A DNA stretch of 64,000 bases, from NCBI GenBank assembly GCA_011037195.1, contig JAAEAF010003796.1, positions 1 to 64,000 on the forward strand, read 5' to 3'. Position numbers and translations under genes: made by a program. The notes beneath the pieces were generated by a model. The model worked only from the letters and a program-made list of their open reading frames with translations, did no database searches and was not told where the DNA came from. The stretch comes from Triatoma infestans (taxonomy: Eukaryota > Arthropoda > Insecta > Hemiptera > Reduviidae). This document shows, piece by piece, positions 1-11,259 of the stretch (position 1 is the first letter of the stretch; every line of letters starts with the position of its first letter).

Positions 1-466
1 TTCTGTCATCTAAATAATGTTAATTAGAAATAAATATGTTGTTGAAATTCCGAGTTAGAAAAATCGGATAACCGGAAGTGCGTTTACTTTACTACTTTAC
101 TTGAAAATAATTTTTTCAATCTTTTTGTGATTTTCTCAAAAATAGCTCCAAACATTTTTCTGAGAAAATTTATTAAGGGCACTTTTAGGGGAGAGGTGGG
201 GTTATGTTTTTCTCTAAAGTAGTACCACAGTTGATTATACAATTCTATTATCCAAAGAAACTTAATTAGAAATAAATAGATGACCGAAATTCCCAGTTTC
301 AAGAAATTTAGTAATCCGGAAGTGCGCTTTTACTGAACAGTTTTTTCAGTTTTCGATGAATTTCTTTAAGTTTGGTACACAAACTATAAAATTTGGCAAT
401 TATCATTTTGAGAACTGGAGTAAGAGAAAGTTGTGTGTGTGTTTAGTGAGTGTGAGCGCAGATTTT
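1..466 (+). repeat. H-family repeat, 3' part with two core units
   Basis: The copy is cut by the window edge. It contains two successive core units, opening at the CCGGAAGTG-like sites near 75 and 315, followed by the family 3' end (AGTAAGAGAAAGT near 420, then a GT-rich tail). The same order of blocks recurs in many other places in the window. Short open frames here, such as the minus-strand one at 84-302, follow the repeat and are not genes. Confidence 0.8.
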
Positions 467-1377
467 TCCATTTATATAAATAATAATTAGTTTGTTAATA
501 AATTTAAGTTAATGATATCATTCATTATTTAACGATCTGAATATACATTAATTTTCAAGATGGCCCCTTGCAGAAAGTTTGTGTAGGTCCCGTGCTTTCT
601 GGGGCTGATGAAAAAGGTAATAAACAAAATTACTGCCAACGAACGAACCAAAAAAAAAATTGGTTTTATCCATAAATATAATATTGCCAAATCATGTTAA
701 TAAAAACCTGAGATAAAGTTTAGAATGATTTAATGTATTAAAAGGATTACCAAGCAGTTTTTCTTTTTGTTGACCTTGGAATCACTTTTTTTGTTTGTTT
801 GTCTGTATGATGTATGTTTGCCAAATTCATTTTTAATAGAAAATATACCGCCACCCTAAGTATTAGATTAGAAATATAAGAGTCATCATTGCTTGCGAAA
901 ATAGGCATTTTTTTTATTATTATTACTTTTGCTACATAGAACTGTTGGCAACACTTAACAAACTGCATCAAATATGTAAAATGGGGGTGAAAGGAATGTG
1001 GTAGCTGCTACCTACTTTTAGTTTCGTTGCATATTTTGCCAAATAAATTATAATTGGCAAACTTAACTTCAAACCGGCCATTTTTACTAAACGGAAGCTT
1101 AGCAAAGATTAAATGAATAAAAATAAATAAATTTAGAGAGTAGTTCATTTTTGCTGTTTTTAAGACTCAGCAGGTTTACATGTATAAGTTATTACATTGT
1201 TGATTGTCAGAGTTCTGTCAATTCCCCCCTCCCCCAAACTTGGCAGTATTTAATATAAATAATAGTTCAGTTTCGTCTTTTATTAATGGTACAAGTAAAA
1301 CGATGATTGTTTGGGGGGGGGGGCAAAGAATACAACTTTTTAACTTTAACCAAGAAATAAGAGAAAGTAAAAATACC
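467..1377. other. AT-rich stretch without recognisable genes
   Basis: Simple AT-rich sequence with short homopolymer runs, including G9 near 1314-1322. I see no coding region, RNA gene or clear repeat boundary. Confidence 0.5.
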
Positions 1378-1400
1378 TGGTAGCCTGCTTCATTTTGTGG

Positions 1401-1440
1401 TCATCGACCGGTTTCGGGCGTTCGCCCATCTTCAGGATGC
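1401..1440 (-). ncRNA. Hammerhead-type ribozyme core, left arm
   Basis: On the minus strand the order is CATC, CTGAAGA (fits CUGANGA), a short GC stem-loop (GGGC/GCCC), GAAA, then ACCGGTC and GATG. CATC and GATG form a four-pair stem I, and cleavage would follow the C after GGT. Stem III is the self-complementary ACCGGT with no loop. One extra T lies between CTGAAGA and stem II, unlike the textbook core. I recall small hammerhead variants linked to Penelope-like elements that act as dimers; this fits, but activity is untested. Confidence 0.62.
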
Positions 1441-1656
1441 GTTTTTCAGACACTGTGACAACACAGACTTGCACAGAGCAAATTTAGTTTACACACTCTT
1501 CTCCAGGGAACAATGCCCAAATAAAATCGTAAGTATTATAGCACCGTGGGCTGTCCCCTTTTCCAGATTTATGGGATTGCTGTACCTTTGCCCCGCAATG
1601 AGTGAAGCTTTACCTTAGGAGTGTGTGCAAGTCTGTGTTGTCACACTGCCTGAAAA

Positions 1657-1699
1657 ACGAATCCTGAAGATGGGCGAACGCCCGAAACCGGTCGATGAC
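1657..1699 (+). ncRNA. Hammerhead-type ribozyme core, right arm
   Basis: Same core as the opposed left-arm copy: CTGAAGA, TGGGCGAACGCCC, GAAA, CCGGTC, GATG. Stem I is weaker here because the fourth base before the core is A (AATC against GATG), leaving three pairs. The catalytic-core bases appear intact. Confidence 0.62.
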
Positions 1700-2007
1700 C
1701 ATAAAATGAAGCAGGCTACCACGGAAAATGTCTCTGATGCTTTCCAGCACTGCGGAACCAACCAGTACAACCAACTAAAATAACACCATCCATCCCAGCT
1801 TAAATAAATTCTCCCAGAAATATAGTTCAGATAAAAATAATAGATATACATATTGTGGTATGTATATTATATTGGTTTAATAATACTGATTATTGAAAAT
1901 AAGAAGAGAGTAGCGGATGTTAAAAAAGGAAACCTACTTCCTAAGGAGGAAATGCAATATCCCTTGAGAGAGACCGTGGACGGATATTTCAAACCAAGTT
2001 TTAAACA

Positions 2008-2125
2008 AGAGTACATCACTTATTGCAGGCCAAAGGTACAGTATACTATAAATCTGGAAAAGGGAACAGCCCACGCCTCTATAGTTATGGTTTTATTTGG
2101 TGCATTGTACCTTGGGTAAGGCGCC
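2008..2125 (-). repeat. Inverted copy of the fold-back spacer
   Basis: This block is a diverged reverse complement of the spacer at about 1495-1612. Shared landmarks are the GGCAAAGGTACAG, AAATCTGGAAAAGGG and ACAGCCCACG words. The fold-back region from 1378 to 2740 is therefore a composite with inverted pieces beyond the two ribozyme arms. Confidence 0.6.
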
Positions 2126-2538
2126 ATAGGGAAATTCCCGGTAGCACAAGGAAGTAGTGATACCTGTTTGTGGTACGAGGAACCAAAATAAAGAAAACAG
2201 TGTTGCTATCTGTTGATAATGAGGAGGAACCGAAATAATAAACATTGTGAGAAAATAACCTATGCTTGGAGGACCTTTAGTTGGCGTTACGTGTGTTTCT
2301 CTAATAATTGCAAAGTGACTATATTTATATTTTTTGTATTGTGTCACATATTCTTTGTACAAGTAAAATAACATACAAAAAAAAATAGAAATAACATATC
2401 GTAGTTTGAGTTCTACCAAGCTTTACCTTATTACCTTTGTTGTTTTGATTTATAATACAAAATATTTAGGATCGGATTTAGACGAGCAAAATTCAAACAA
2501 ACTCTGGATCCCGCTGAGTGACCTACATCTTGAGTGAT

Positions 2539-2727
2539 GTTTGTTGTGGTGGTTGGTTCCGCAGAGCTGGAAAGCATCAGAGACTAACGGAGTTAGTGTG
2601 AAACTAAGTCTCTGTACGAGTCTGTGTTGGCACACTGTCTGAAGAACGCATCCTGAAGATGGGCGAACGCCCGAAACCGGTCGATGACCACAAAATGAAG
2701 CAGGCTACCACGGAAAATGTCTCTGAT
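2539..2727 (+). mobile_element. Fold-back element with hammerhead core and 12-bp target duplication
   Basis: The 189-bp insert is flanked by perfect 12-bp direct repeats ATCTTGAGTGAT at 2527-2538 and 2728-2739. It opens with GTTTGTTGTGGTGGTTGG and ends at TCTCTGAT. The left arm carries a shortened end block and the right arm a complete hammerhead-type core. A 12-bp duplication, differing in length from sister copies (9 and 10 bp), favours target-primed reverse transcription over a cut-and-paste transposase. Confidence 0.72.
2647..2687 (+). ncRNA. Hammerhead-type ribozyme core
   Basis: The best-preserved sense copy. CATC (stem I), CTGAAGA, a T, GGGC-GAAC-GCCC (stem II), GAAA, CCGG, TC, GATG (stem I). 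Predicted cleavage is after the C preceding GATG, near 2682. Stem III is the loopless palindrome ACCGGT. Self-cleavage is inferred, not shown. Confidence 0.65.
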
Positions 2728-3054
2728 ATCTTGAGTGATTTTGGTAAGATGTAATATTAATATTTTCCAATAAAAATTTAGTATTTATTATTATTAGCAA
2801 TAAAACTATAAACTCAAAAATATATGGCATAGCTAGCATTGCAAGCAGGATGGACAAGAAGTATATGACTGACGGCGAGTGGGGTGGACTGGAGCTTCGT
2901 CTATTTGTGAGGGAGCTACCACTTCGACCTCAGTTCATCGGCAGCAAACTGCAAGTATGTGTAAAAAATCTGCTTGTACCATACTGGGGGACTTTATTTA
3001 AATGAATATAGAATTTCAATTAGTTTATTTCTTATTCTGGCACTCAATAAATTA

Positions 3055-3415
3055 TTTGCTATGAAATAACAAAATATCCATAGTTCAAAAACAAAAAAAT
3101 CACTGCAGCAGTTTCCGAGAAAATCAGAAAAAAAATACCTGAAAAATTCATTCAGTAAATTGATGATACTTCCTGTGGAAGAATTTTGACAGATAACTTC
3201 CTGTCGGATCCAATGCTGATTCAGAAATGGAATGTCAAGTTTTAATTGTTTTCATTTTTCAGCTATGATGTTCACATACTTGAGACAGGCCATTTTCTAA
3301 AAATAACCTTTTTCAGACTTTGGGGACCTCAATACTTAATTTCTGTGTAAAAACTCTATATCGAAATTTTTGACACAATCACAGAGTAGTACTTTCTCTT
3401 TGCCGGCAATGAAAA
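3055..3415 (-). repeat. H-family repeat, 5' part
   Basis: Read on the minus strand it starts from a degenerate TACTTTCTCT block (3415) and runs through the GGTCCCC block and the TCTGACAG..CGTTATCTGTCAAAA region to the first core unit. Divergence from other copies is high. Confidence 0.7.
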
Positions 3416-6071
3416 TTATGGTTTAAATGTAGCTTTTTAATTGGATCAATCTCAGTAATTTATTCATTACCAAAATATATTGTATATAAAAGGTGAATGC
3501 CCTTTTTATTTGATTACGTAATCTGATAAAATTATGAATTTTTCTTAAAAAAAAAAAAATAAAGTATTAAGTGTGAATTGTTTTAATAAAGAAATGATTA
3601 TAAATAAATATTGATTTTCTTTTTTAACGGTAAATTTGTTTTTCTTAAATTATTTACGTATTCTATGTAAATGAAACGAAAAGTTAGATAAGAGATGTTA
3701 TTTGACTAATATTTTATTCTTCTAATAGACGATTACATAAAACGTTTTCATCTCCATATATTTGAATAGTTTGTAACATATATATGTCACTTTTAGATTT
3801 ATAACTTTAGTATGGAGGGGAGAGAAAAAGGAATTATCGTATTATTGTTATAATACAATTGAGATAAAATTCAATTTTATATAGTGGGCATCCATTAAAT
3901 TATAGTTTAAGAGGATCGTTAGACTAAAATAAAACTTTATAATGGGCTTAATTTAGTGGCAAGTTCGCATTATAACAATTTAGATTTTATAGTGCATGTT
4001 TTATTTCTTTTGGAAAGGGCAAGTCGTAAATTTTATGCTGTCAAAATAAGTACATAAGGATTTCTCACAATTTAAAACATACTAAAATTTGTGTACACTA
4101 AAACTACACATAGAGACCTAGCACTTTTGTTTGATAATTTTTTTCGACACAATATACAATATTTTTTTCGATAGATATAATTTAAGGGGGGTTTTAGAGC
4201 AAGGGAAGATTATTATGCTTTCCTGAAAATAGTAGAATTTAGATTATTCCATTCATGTAAGTCAACTAAACATACAATAAGAATTATTTGTGTGTAAGAA
4301 CAGAATTAGTCAACTATTACTAATTATACTAAGAGAAATTCATGTGAGTGTTTCACACCATTTTTTTTTTATATAAGAAATAGTTTGTATAGTTTTTCAC
4401 TTTGTCTCTATAGCTTTAAGAGGGATCGTGTCAAATTTTTGATATCCAAGTTTTAACCGGAAATATATGTTTTCAGGTCCGCTGATTAGTTTTTAGAAAT
4501 AGGTCTCCCCTCTCTCTCTCTCTATATATAAGTTTATTTATATTATAATTTTATACCCCCATAAAAGTTTATAGAGTAGAGTACCAAGCTAAGAGGATGA
4601 TGTTGGTGATGAATGTAGAATGGTATAGCGTTAGCTTGGGTGAATCTTTCACCCAAGAAAAGTTGAATTGATAGGTTATATTATAATCTATAGACTGACT
4701 GAATTTTATTCTTGAAACTTTATCAGATGACTGATAGGTACTCTTCAAAGTTTATTTAATAATAGCTTAACTCTTAAACCCTTGAATGATGGCTTTTCTT
4801 CGATATCTCTAGTACCGCTACAGACTAATTCTAGGTGAGAGACTGGATGTCGGAAGTTGAAGCTCATTCGCTAATACTTGTAATGGGCTTGACAGAGGGT
4901 TTAATGAAACTAATGAGTCTAGCTTTTATATGGCGATTGGTTCCATTACATGTGGCTAGATATCCGTACCTGTGGGTTCCTTTTATAGCCCAGTTTTCAC
5001 GGTCGGATCTTCTTGTATGGTAAAGAATATCCAAACGTTAGTTCGTTATTCTTTAAGAAAATATGAAGGCTACTTTAAAACGCTATTTTTGCCAGCAAAT
5101 TGCTAAAGAATATTAATGAAACCATTGCAAGAACTAGGTCTATTCGTAAACCGCCCAATGTAAAACGTTTATTTGAGTAATTCTACAAAAATATTTCTTT
5201 AATATATTTTAAAAAACAATAAAAACTGGTATTCGCTCTTGGATATTTTTTTTATGTAGGAGAAGAGAATGTAAAAGTTGCCTTTACTGAAAGTACTACA
5301 CGCGTGCGCAATAAAACAACCTTGGAAATAACAGCAGCAGCCTGCCTCTTCCCTCCCACCCATCGCCATAAAGAGTCACTCACCCCCCTCCCATCATACA
5401 ATTCTCCCTTTTGCTCAACCCACAACAACCTCAAGTATATTAGAGAAAGAGTTAGAAAGAGAAGACTAAGAGAGAAAACATATACAGAGAAAGAGAAAGC
5501 TGCAAACACTTCAACATTTATTTCAAACTGTCTGTGTGTATTGTGAGTATACATTATATCCCTTCCGTAGTTCCAAGTTACACCACATACGTACACACTT
5601 TGGAAGGAGAGAGAACCCTTCTTGTAGTCACTGGTTGACCTTGAAAGTGGCTCCACCGGCCTTCTACTGTTCTCTGAAAGAAAAAGAGTGGGGAAGAGTT
5701 ATAAAGAGGCCTTATAGTTTTTGAAAACATTTAAACCGGAAACGATGTTCGCAGTATTTTATTTTTTGTACAATGACTATATGCATATCTTTTTTTGTTA
5801 TTACTTCTTATTAGTCATGGTAGATGACTAGGTCATAGCTGACCTAATTATGCCGTAATACTTTTTAATCTTCAAATGAAAGTTCATTGTGATTCATCAA
5901 TGAATTTCTCTTTCTATATCTGACGCAAGAAAGAGAAATGTTACGACAGTGACAAAACTGAAAACTAAGTTAATTGAAGGAATATCAGTCTTCAAGGTTA
6001 TCAGTCTTAAAGCTGTAGTTTTGATAGGAAACCGTGTGCATATTTCTTTACTTAATGTCCTATTCCTAATT
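3416..6071. other. Gene-poor AT-rich region with H-family scraps
   Basis: Contains degenerate H pieces (about 4090-4385, 3' part; about 4395-4545, 5' part). A less AT-rich, C-rich then purine-rich stretch at about 5280-5700 has open frames on both strands but no recognisable protein similarity or codon pattern. No gene can be supported. Confidence 0.5.
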
Positions 6072-6697
6072 TAGAGAAAGTATTGTGTTCGTGACAAATT
6101 TTTTGCGTTTTCATCTCGGAAATATATATTTTGTAGGTATCTCCAAAAAAATGTATTTTAGCGGATAATCTGTTTGTGGGTTTATTTACGCGTGAACAAA
6201 ATATCCCAAAAATGAAAAATCTCAGTTTATACCTTTAGATAGTATCAACTGTATTTGACTTGGAGGTTTCGGGCAAAATCCATCAACTGGAAGTGGTACT
6301 ATACTTTGTTTTTGTGATTTCCTCTAAAAACGGCTCAAACGGGTTTTCTTTAAAGTTGATACAGCAAAGAGCTACAACCTTTATTTGAAACATTTCTCCG
6401 GGAAAATTCATCTAAGGGTCTTTTGGAGGAAGGGTGGGTTATGGTTACCTCTAAAATGCTATTTCATTAAGTAGAATTAAAAAATGTTGCCAATATTTTG
6501 AGTTTGTAGAAAATCAGTTGACCGGAAATGCCTTTTTGACTGAACCGGTTATTTTCCAGTTTTCGCGGTTTTCTCCATAAAAACACCGATGGATTTCATT
6601 AAATTTGCTATGAATATAGTGCAATTAAAATTACAATTTTGTAAATTGTAATAAGAGAAAATTGTGTGAATGTTTCACATCAGATTTTTTAAACCTT
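6072..6697 (+). repeat. H-family repeat, near full length
   Basis: Begins with a degraded start block, then the GGTATCTCC region, two core units opening near 6290 and 6522, and ends with ATAAGAGAAAATTGTGTGAATGTTTCACATCAGA-like sequence. The 3' stem-loop (GTGTGA / TCACAT) is recognisable. Confidence 0.75.
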
Positions 6698-7599
6698 CGT
6701 TTATGTTAGTACTGAAATGATAATTAAAAAAAAAAAAAAAATCGGTTGCGGGTCACGTGTTTGACCAAATTCCAATGCTTAGATTAAGGATAGTATGACT
6801 TTTTAGTAAGTCCTCTAACTTTTCGGAATTTTTTGAAAACGTCTCTAACGATATTCTTTAAATGGTATATGTTAATGGTAATGTAACTGCATTGTTAAAA
6901 ATTAATTTTTAAAGATGGACTCTAAATTTAAAAATTAAAATTATTATTGGACTAAGTGGATAACTAGAGTTATAAAAAAATTCGTATAAGTGTTGTGTCA
7001 ATATCAGATATTTATCCTTATTTATATGAATGATCAAAAAGTGGGATTAGTAATGAATAAGTAAACAAAATCTCTGAGGAAAACCTACATTCAAATAATT
7101 TTTTGTACCCCTCCCTAGAATGGCCCAGTATCTTCCATGGAAGATAACCTAAGAGCGTCATCAAATAGAATGTTTTCCCATTTCTTTTTACCAGGAAAGT
7201 ACCCATTTCAGTCGAAATTATTTATTTTTGTGGGATTCTGGAGAGCTAGAGTATTCTGAGAATATTTACGTAGTTACTTTTATAGAAAATATGGGATTTA
7301 AGATGTTTATAATATTATTGGTTGGACGCTTCCAGGAAATTTCTTATCATATTAAAGTGGATACTAGGAAGTATCCAGTAACAATTTGTGGGAATTTGTT
7401 AACTTAGTGGTTAAGAGGTTAAAAAAAAAACAAAAAAAATATAATTTCTGAAGTTAACAACATTGTATTTATTTTTAATTTTTTTTTTATCCCATTCGAG
7501 ATCTCATACACATTATGGCAATGTAATATTGTAAATGGTGCATCCAGAGAATAAAATCTTCCAGGGGGGTTTACTATCTGGGGAATAAAAAGCACACAA

Positions 7600-7749
7600 C
7601 CACTAACAGAAAAACAAACACACATCATTCGCTAAACACATTTTTTTTTCATATCAGCGAATCACAAACCATTTATTTCCGCTGGAAAACTGAATCTTGT
7701 AAATTTGGTACGTTCGCAATAAGCACTTACTTCCACTTATAGAGTAAGA
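7600..7749 (-). repeat. H-family repeat, 5' fragment
   Basis: On the minus strand it reads ACTTTCTCTTACT, a GGAAGT block, then the TTCCAGCGGAAATA and TTTAGCGAATG landmarks of the family 5' end. It directly abuts the LTR-like block that follows. Confidence 0.6.
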
Positions 7750-8142
7750 GAAAAGTACACTGGACTGATACTGATATATTAACTGAGAAAATGTGAGTAA
7801 TACCTACCAGAGGACTTTACACTACTAACTTTTAATGGCACGAGAGTGGTAGTGTGAATAGAACTGAACTGTAGACACACTGAACTGGTAAAGTGTTAGT
7901 GTTGATGATGTTTTCTTGAAGACCGTGTGTACAAGAGCTGAATATCAGACTTGTATTATACACACCTGTTTGAGTTTAGCTAGCCCTTATATATACTTGT
8001 AGAAAACTTTCCCTATTTTCCCTTCCAGATCTCTTAGGAATTGAGGTAGACGTATCTTATTGATCTCTCCTGGTAGGGATATGCGTTACTTCTCATGTGA
8101 CGTGGCGGACGACATATCAAATGGTCTGATGATGGTTGACAC
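7750..8142 (-). mobile_element. LTR-like fragment with TATA box and initiator
   Basis: On the minus strand this matches the plus-strand repeat near 46.15-46.56 kb: GAGATCTGGAAGG, a TATATAAGGGCTAGC TATA box, TTCAGCTCTTGTA (initiator-like), CACGGTCTTCAAGAAAACATCATC, then GTACTTTTCTCTT. A TATA box followed by a TCAG initiator and a short transcribed part is typical of arthropod LTR promoters. Ends and target duplication are not clear, so the LTR call is inferred. Confidence 0.5.
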
Positions 8143-8162
8143 TCAAGAGTATATCAACTAAA

Positions 8163-8306
8163 TAAATTTGCTCTTTGCAAGTCGATGTTATGACACTCTT
8201 TTGAAAAAAAACAGCCCGAAACCGTTAGTTGACCACAAAATGAAGCAGGCTATCACGGAAAATATCTCTGATGCTTTCCAGCTCCGCGGAACCAACCACA
8301 ACAAGT
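8163..8306 (+). mobile_element. Degenerate hammerhead fold-back element, right arm
   Basis: Carries the right-arm sequence (CCCGAAACCG, GACCACAAAATGAAGCAGGC, then TTTCCAGCTCCGCGGAACCA). The CTGAAGA core and stem II are lost, so this copy should not be catalytic. Confidence 0.6.
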
Positions 8307-8324
8307 AATTATTATTATTTTACT

Positions 8325-8571
8325 TTTTCTCTGACTTACTAGTCAGAGAAAATATTACGAGCGTGTCAAATTTTCAATAAGAGTTTTCACCGGAAATATA
8401 TGTTTTGAGGTCCCCTGAGTACGAAAAAGTGGTTCTTAGAAATTGATCTCTGGTTTGTGTGTGCGTGCGTGCGTGCCAGCATATAGATATATAATTCATT
8501 TGATATGTAATTGTACTAACAAGAGTAAGAGAAAGTGGTGTGAGTATTTCGCACCAGATTTTTTTCTCTTT
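8325..8571 (+). repeat. Short internally deleted H-family copy
   Basis: Has the 5' block (TTTTCACCGGAAATATATG, GGTCCCCTGAGTACG), the GT microsatellite (8456-8475), and then directly the 3' end (AAGAGTAAGAGAAAGTGG, GTGTGAGTATTTCGCACCAGA). The whole tandem core is missing, a roughly 250-bp miniature. Confidence 0.75.
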
Positions 8572-9104
8572 TTCTCAAGAAATCTATTGCAATATTCTTT
8601 AAAAAAAATTCTTCAATGAAATAATTTCCCGAAGTTGTTTTTAAATTTCTGCGAAGTTTTGTTAACAAAAACAACCTTTTGTGAAGTAAAAAGCATCAGC
8701 TGATTACTGAGTACATTCTACCGTCTCTTTTTCTTCCATATTCCAAGTGTTTTCCCATAGGGATTTTCATCTTTGGCAACTGTGTTGAAAAGTTGGCATG
8801 TATATTTATTTGTATTTGTGCTTTATAAGTGTACCTTAGGTCTAAGTTTAATCTTTCAATATGGAAAATTGCTTACCTATAAAATATATTTTGTAAATGA
8901 TTTATTCAACATGCTTTCCTTTTTGCTATAGCATTTTTAAAAATAGTATTCAAATCGTCAGGCCTTAAAATTACAATGAGATGTTTGTAATCTCTGGCCA
9001 TTGCCGTACAAACATCTCATTACAAATACATTTCCTTTAAAAAAAATGTTACTTTTGCTTCGACAAGATTTTTCACGAGCTGGCATATACCGACATGCAT
9101 TCTG

Positions 9105-9523
9105 AGAAGATAGATCGGATATGCAGTTACTTGGGGAGTAGCAACCTCACGGGTTACCAAAGCTCAGTATTCCATGCACTTCGTCAGAACAGTACACAAT
9201 ACACTCTACTCTTTACAGACAAGAACCTACACAGTGCACAAACTAGGGTCTCCGTTCATAGTTAATTGGCGAAAGCTAAGGTAGAAGGAAGGGATTAGCT
9301 CAGTGGTAGCGCGCTGGACTAGCAACGCGGAGATCCCGGATTCGAATCCAGCATGCTGCCCTTAGATTTTCTCTTCCTAGGAGCCTCTTCAACTCACTGT
9401 CCGGTGATGAGCAGTGTTGTCTTTAGGTAGAGAACACTACTTGGAGTGCACTGAGAATGCTCCGGGTGGGGGAACAATAGATCTTTCAGGTCGCAGTGCA
9501 ATAATCCCCTACAACAGTCTAGA
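9105..9523 (+). mobile_element. tRNA-derived SINE with 5' extension
   Basis: The tRNA-like head (about 9287-9355) has an A box (TAGCTCAGTGG) and B box (GGATTCGAATCC), which together form a type 2 Pol III promoter; the anticodon position reads AGC. A body of about 170 bp follows, ending near AATCCCCTACAACAGTCTAG. About 180 bp upstream of the head are also shared with the copy at 42.33-42.74 kb, so these two copies belong to a longer composite form. The flanking open frame at 9414-9686 is not a gene. Confidence 0.8.
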
Positions 9524-9939
9524 TCGGAATCCAGTGCCCCCAAAGATTAGGCAAGTCCTGTTTAGGGAGACCCTACCTTGTTTAGATCTCAGGCCTGAGC
9601 GAATACTATTATTGTTTTTCCACGGGCTTGAAAAAAGAACTGCTAGGATCTCCACTCACCTTACCCTACGGAGGAACAATATGTAGAATAGGGAAGAAAG
9701 AAAATGTAATTTTCTTTCTCTTCATAAAAGATCCCTTCCCCCACTATCTGCTGAGGAAGTTTTGAGCGAATTCAATAATTAAGGGGCAAAATTTTAGGTC
9801 CTTATAGTATATTTGATTAGGCGCCACGATAATTAGTGGTTACAGGCATGGACAGCAAAAAATCAATTAATTTTTCTGAGAAAATATGTTAAATAGAAAA
9901 ATGATTTGTTTGTGTCTGTGCGCCAGCATGACAAGTTTA

Positions 9940-10460
9940 CAGGAAATCGTTATTAATCATTTTCAAGAAAATTCTAATAAACTGGAAAACCTATTTTGTA
10001 AAGTTGCATTCCTGGTTAACCAATTTTCTTCAATTTTGGAAATCAAGCATTGCTGTTAATGGAACTTAATATATTCATCGCTACTGCTTCCTTCAGAACT
10101 ACCCCCCCCCAAACTCAATTTTCTTGGAAAAATGCTTCAAATAAAAACGACAGTCATTAACCTGTGAAGAGAGTTGATGAAGTCATTTGTCAGAAAAACG
10201 AAAACAATCAGTAAAGTTGCACTTTCGATTGTGGATTTTCACAAAAACCTTATTGTTAATTACGGTGGTGGTTACTTAAACAAAGTTTTTGTTTGCAGCT
10301 ATTTTTTTGTCCGTTTCTACGTTTTGTTCAAATACTCACTCTTCACACAAACAGATCAAGCCCAAAAAACTTTTTTTCCCGCACTTAGGGGAACTGAAAA
10401 CATGTATTTCCGATAAAAACTCTGTATTTCTAAAATTTAATACGATCGTAAGAAAAAGGA
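9940..10460 (-). repeat. H-family repeat, degenerate
   Basis: Read on the minus strand, it shows the 5' part (TACGATCG.. AAAATT, GGAAATACATG-like, GTTCCCC) at the high-coordinate end and a core unit toward 9960. A C9 run is present near 10103-10111. Confidence 0.6.
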
Positions 10461-11259
10461 AGTAATAGAAGCAAGACCTTAAACTGTAATAGGATTAAGC
10501 GGAAAAAAAAATTGCGAGCAAAATTTATGTCTTAAGAAACTTGGAATTGTTTATATGTTTGGGAAGAAGGTTAAGGATAGGTTATACAAAATAATGAATT
10601 GTGGGAAAACAAACTAAGTAGGTATATAATAAAAAGTATTGTTTCCTAAATGATTGTTAATGTATGGGTTTTATTACAGTGTTTTTATTGTTTCTAAGTT
10701 CTTTTTAGAATATTATCCAATTAATTGAAATACATACGCATGTGAAAGAATTAATTACCCCACCCAGTTCATTTTATATCAGGACACAATTTAAAAAAAA
10801 GAAGAAATACAAGAAAACTATAAAATTAAGTATAACATTAAACCATTTAAAAAGCCATAACAGTGTTTAATGTGGTCCAATAGAATGGGGGTTACATAAT
10901 GTTTACACGTCAAAATTATTAACAGTAATTATCGGAATAATAATACTGACAAAGGAAGTAATAGAATAAGGAAGCCAATTTATATTTTAACAAAGAATGG
11001 TGGTGGTTAATTGTTTTTTTTTTATATATTGTTGAAATTTAAGCATTGCGGTTACCTGCCCACTTTGATAGTTAGCTCGTCTGTTACTATTGTTAGACAA
11101 AACAGAAATATTAACTGTTGAAGATGAATGAGTTGTTAACCACGTACCATTCTCCAAACAACCCCCAATCATTTTTCTATAAACATACATTTTTCGGGCA
11201 ACCAAACCATAAGTTTGCGGCTTAAACAAGGAAAGAAAAAGGTATTCTTAATATCTCTT
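10461..11259. other. No recognisable feature
   Basis: AT-rich sequence. The minus-strand open frame at 10987-11229 has no recognised similarity and lies in low-complexity DNA. Confidence 0.4.

Larger units (their letters stand above)
1378..1772 (+). mobile_element. Fold-back element with two opposed hammerhead-type cores
   Basis: Two arms of about 97 bp (about 1378-1480 and 1615-1720) are inverted copies with only a few mismatches, separated by about 135 bp. Each arm holds a hammerhead-type core, antisense in the left arm and sense in the right, so a transcript of either strand contains one sense core. The right end continues through a block (GCGGAACCAACCA) that appears inverted at the left end of other copies. 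No reverse transcriptase or transposase frame is visible. The family resembles hammerhead-bearing Penelope-like or retrozyme-type non-autonomous elements, which is an inference from the ribozyme core and target duplications of sister copies. Confidence 0.65.

Noticed and set aside
1378..2727. Interpretation of fold-backs as DNA-transposon MITEs
   Set aside because: Target duplications of 9, 10 and 12 bp vary in length and the elements contain ribozyme-type cores.
5252..5724. Overlapping open frames on both strands in a less AT-rich block
   Set aside because: No recognised domain, splice sites or coding pattern; likely compositional.
9287..9355. Possible functional tRNA gene (Ala-type anticodon position)
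   Set aside because: It is the head of a repeated SINE with an attached body, and the cloverleaf is imperfect.
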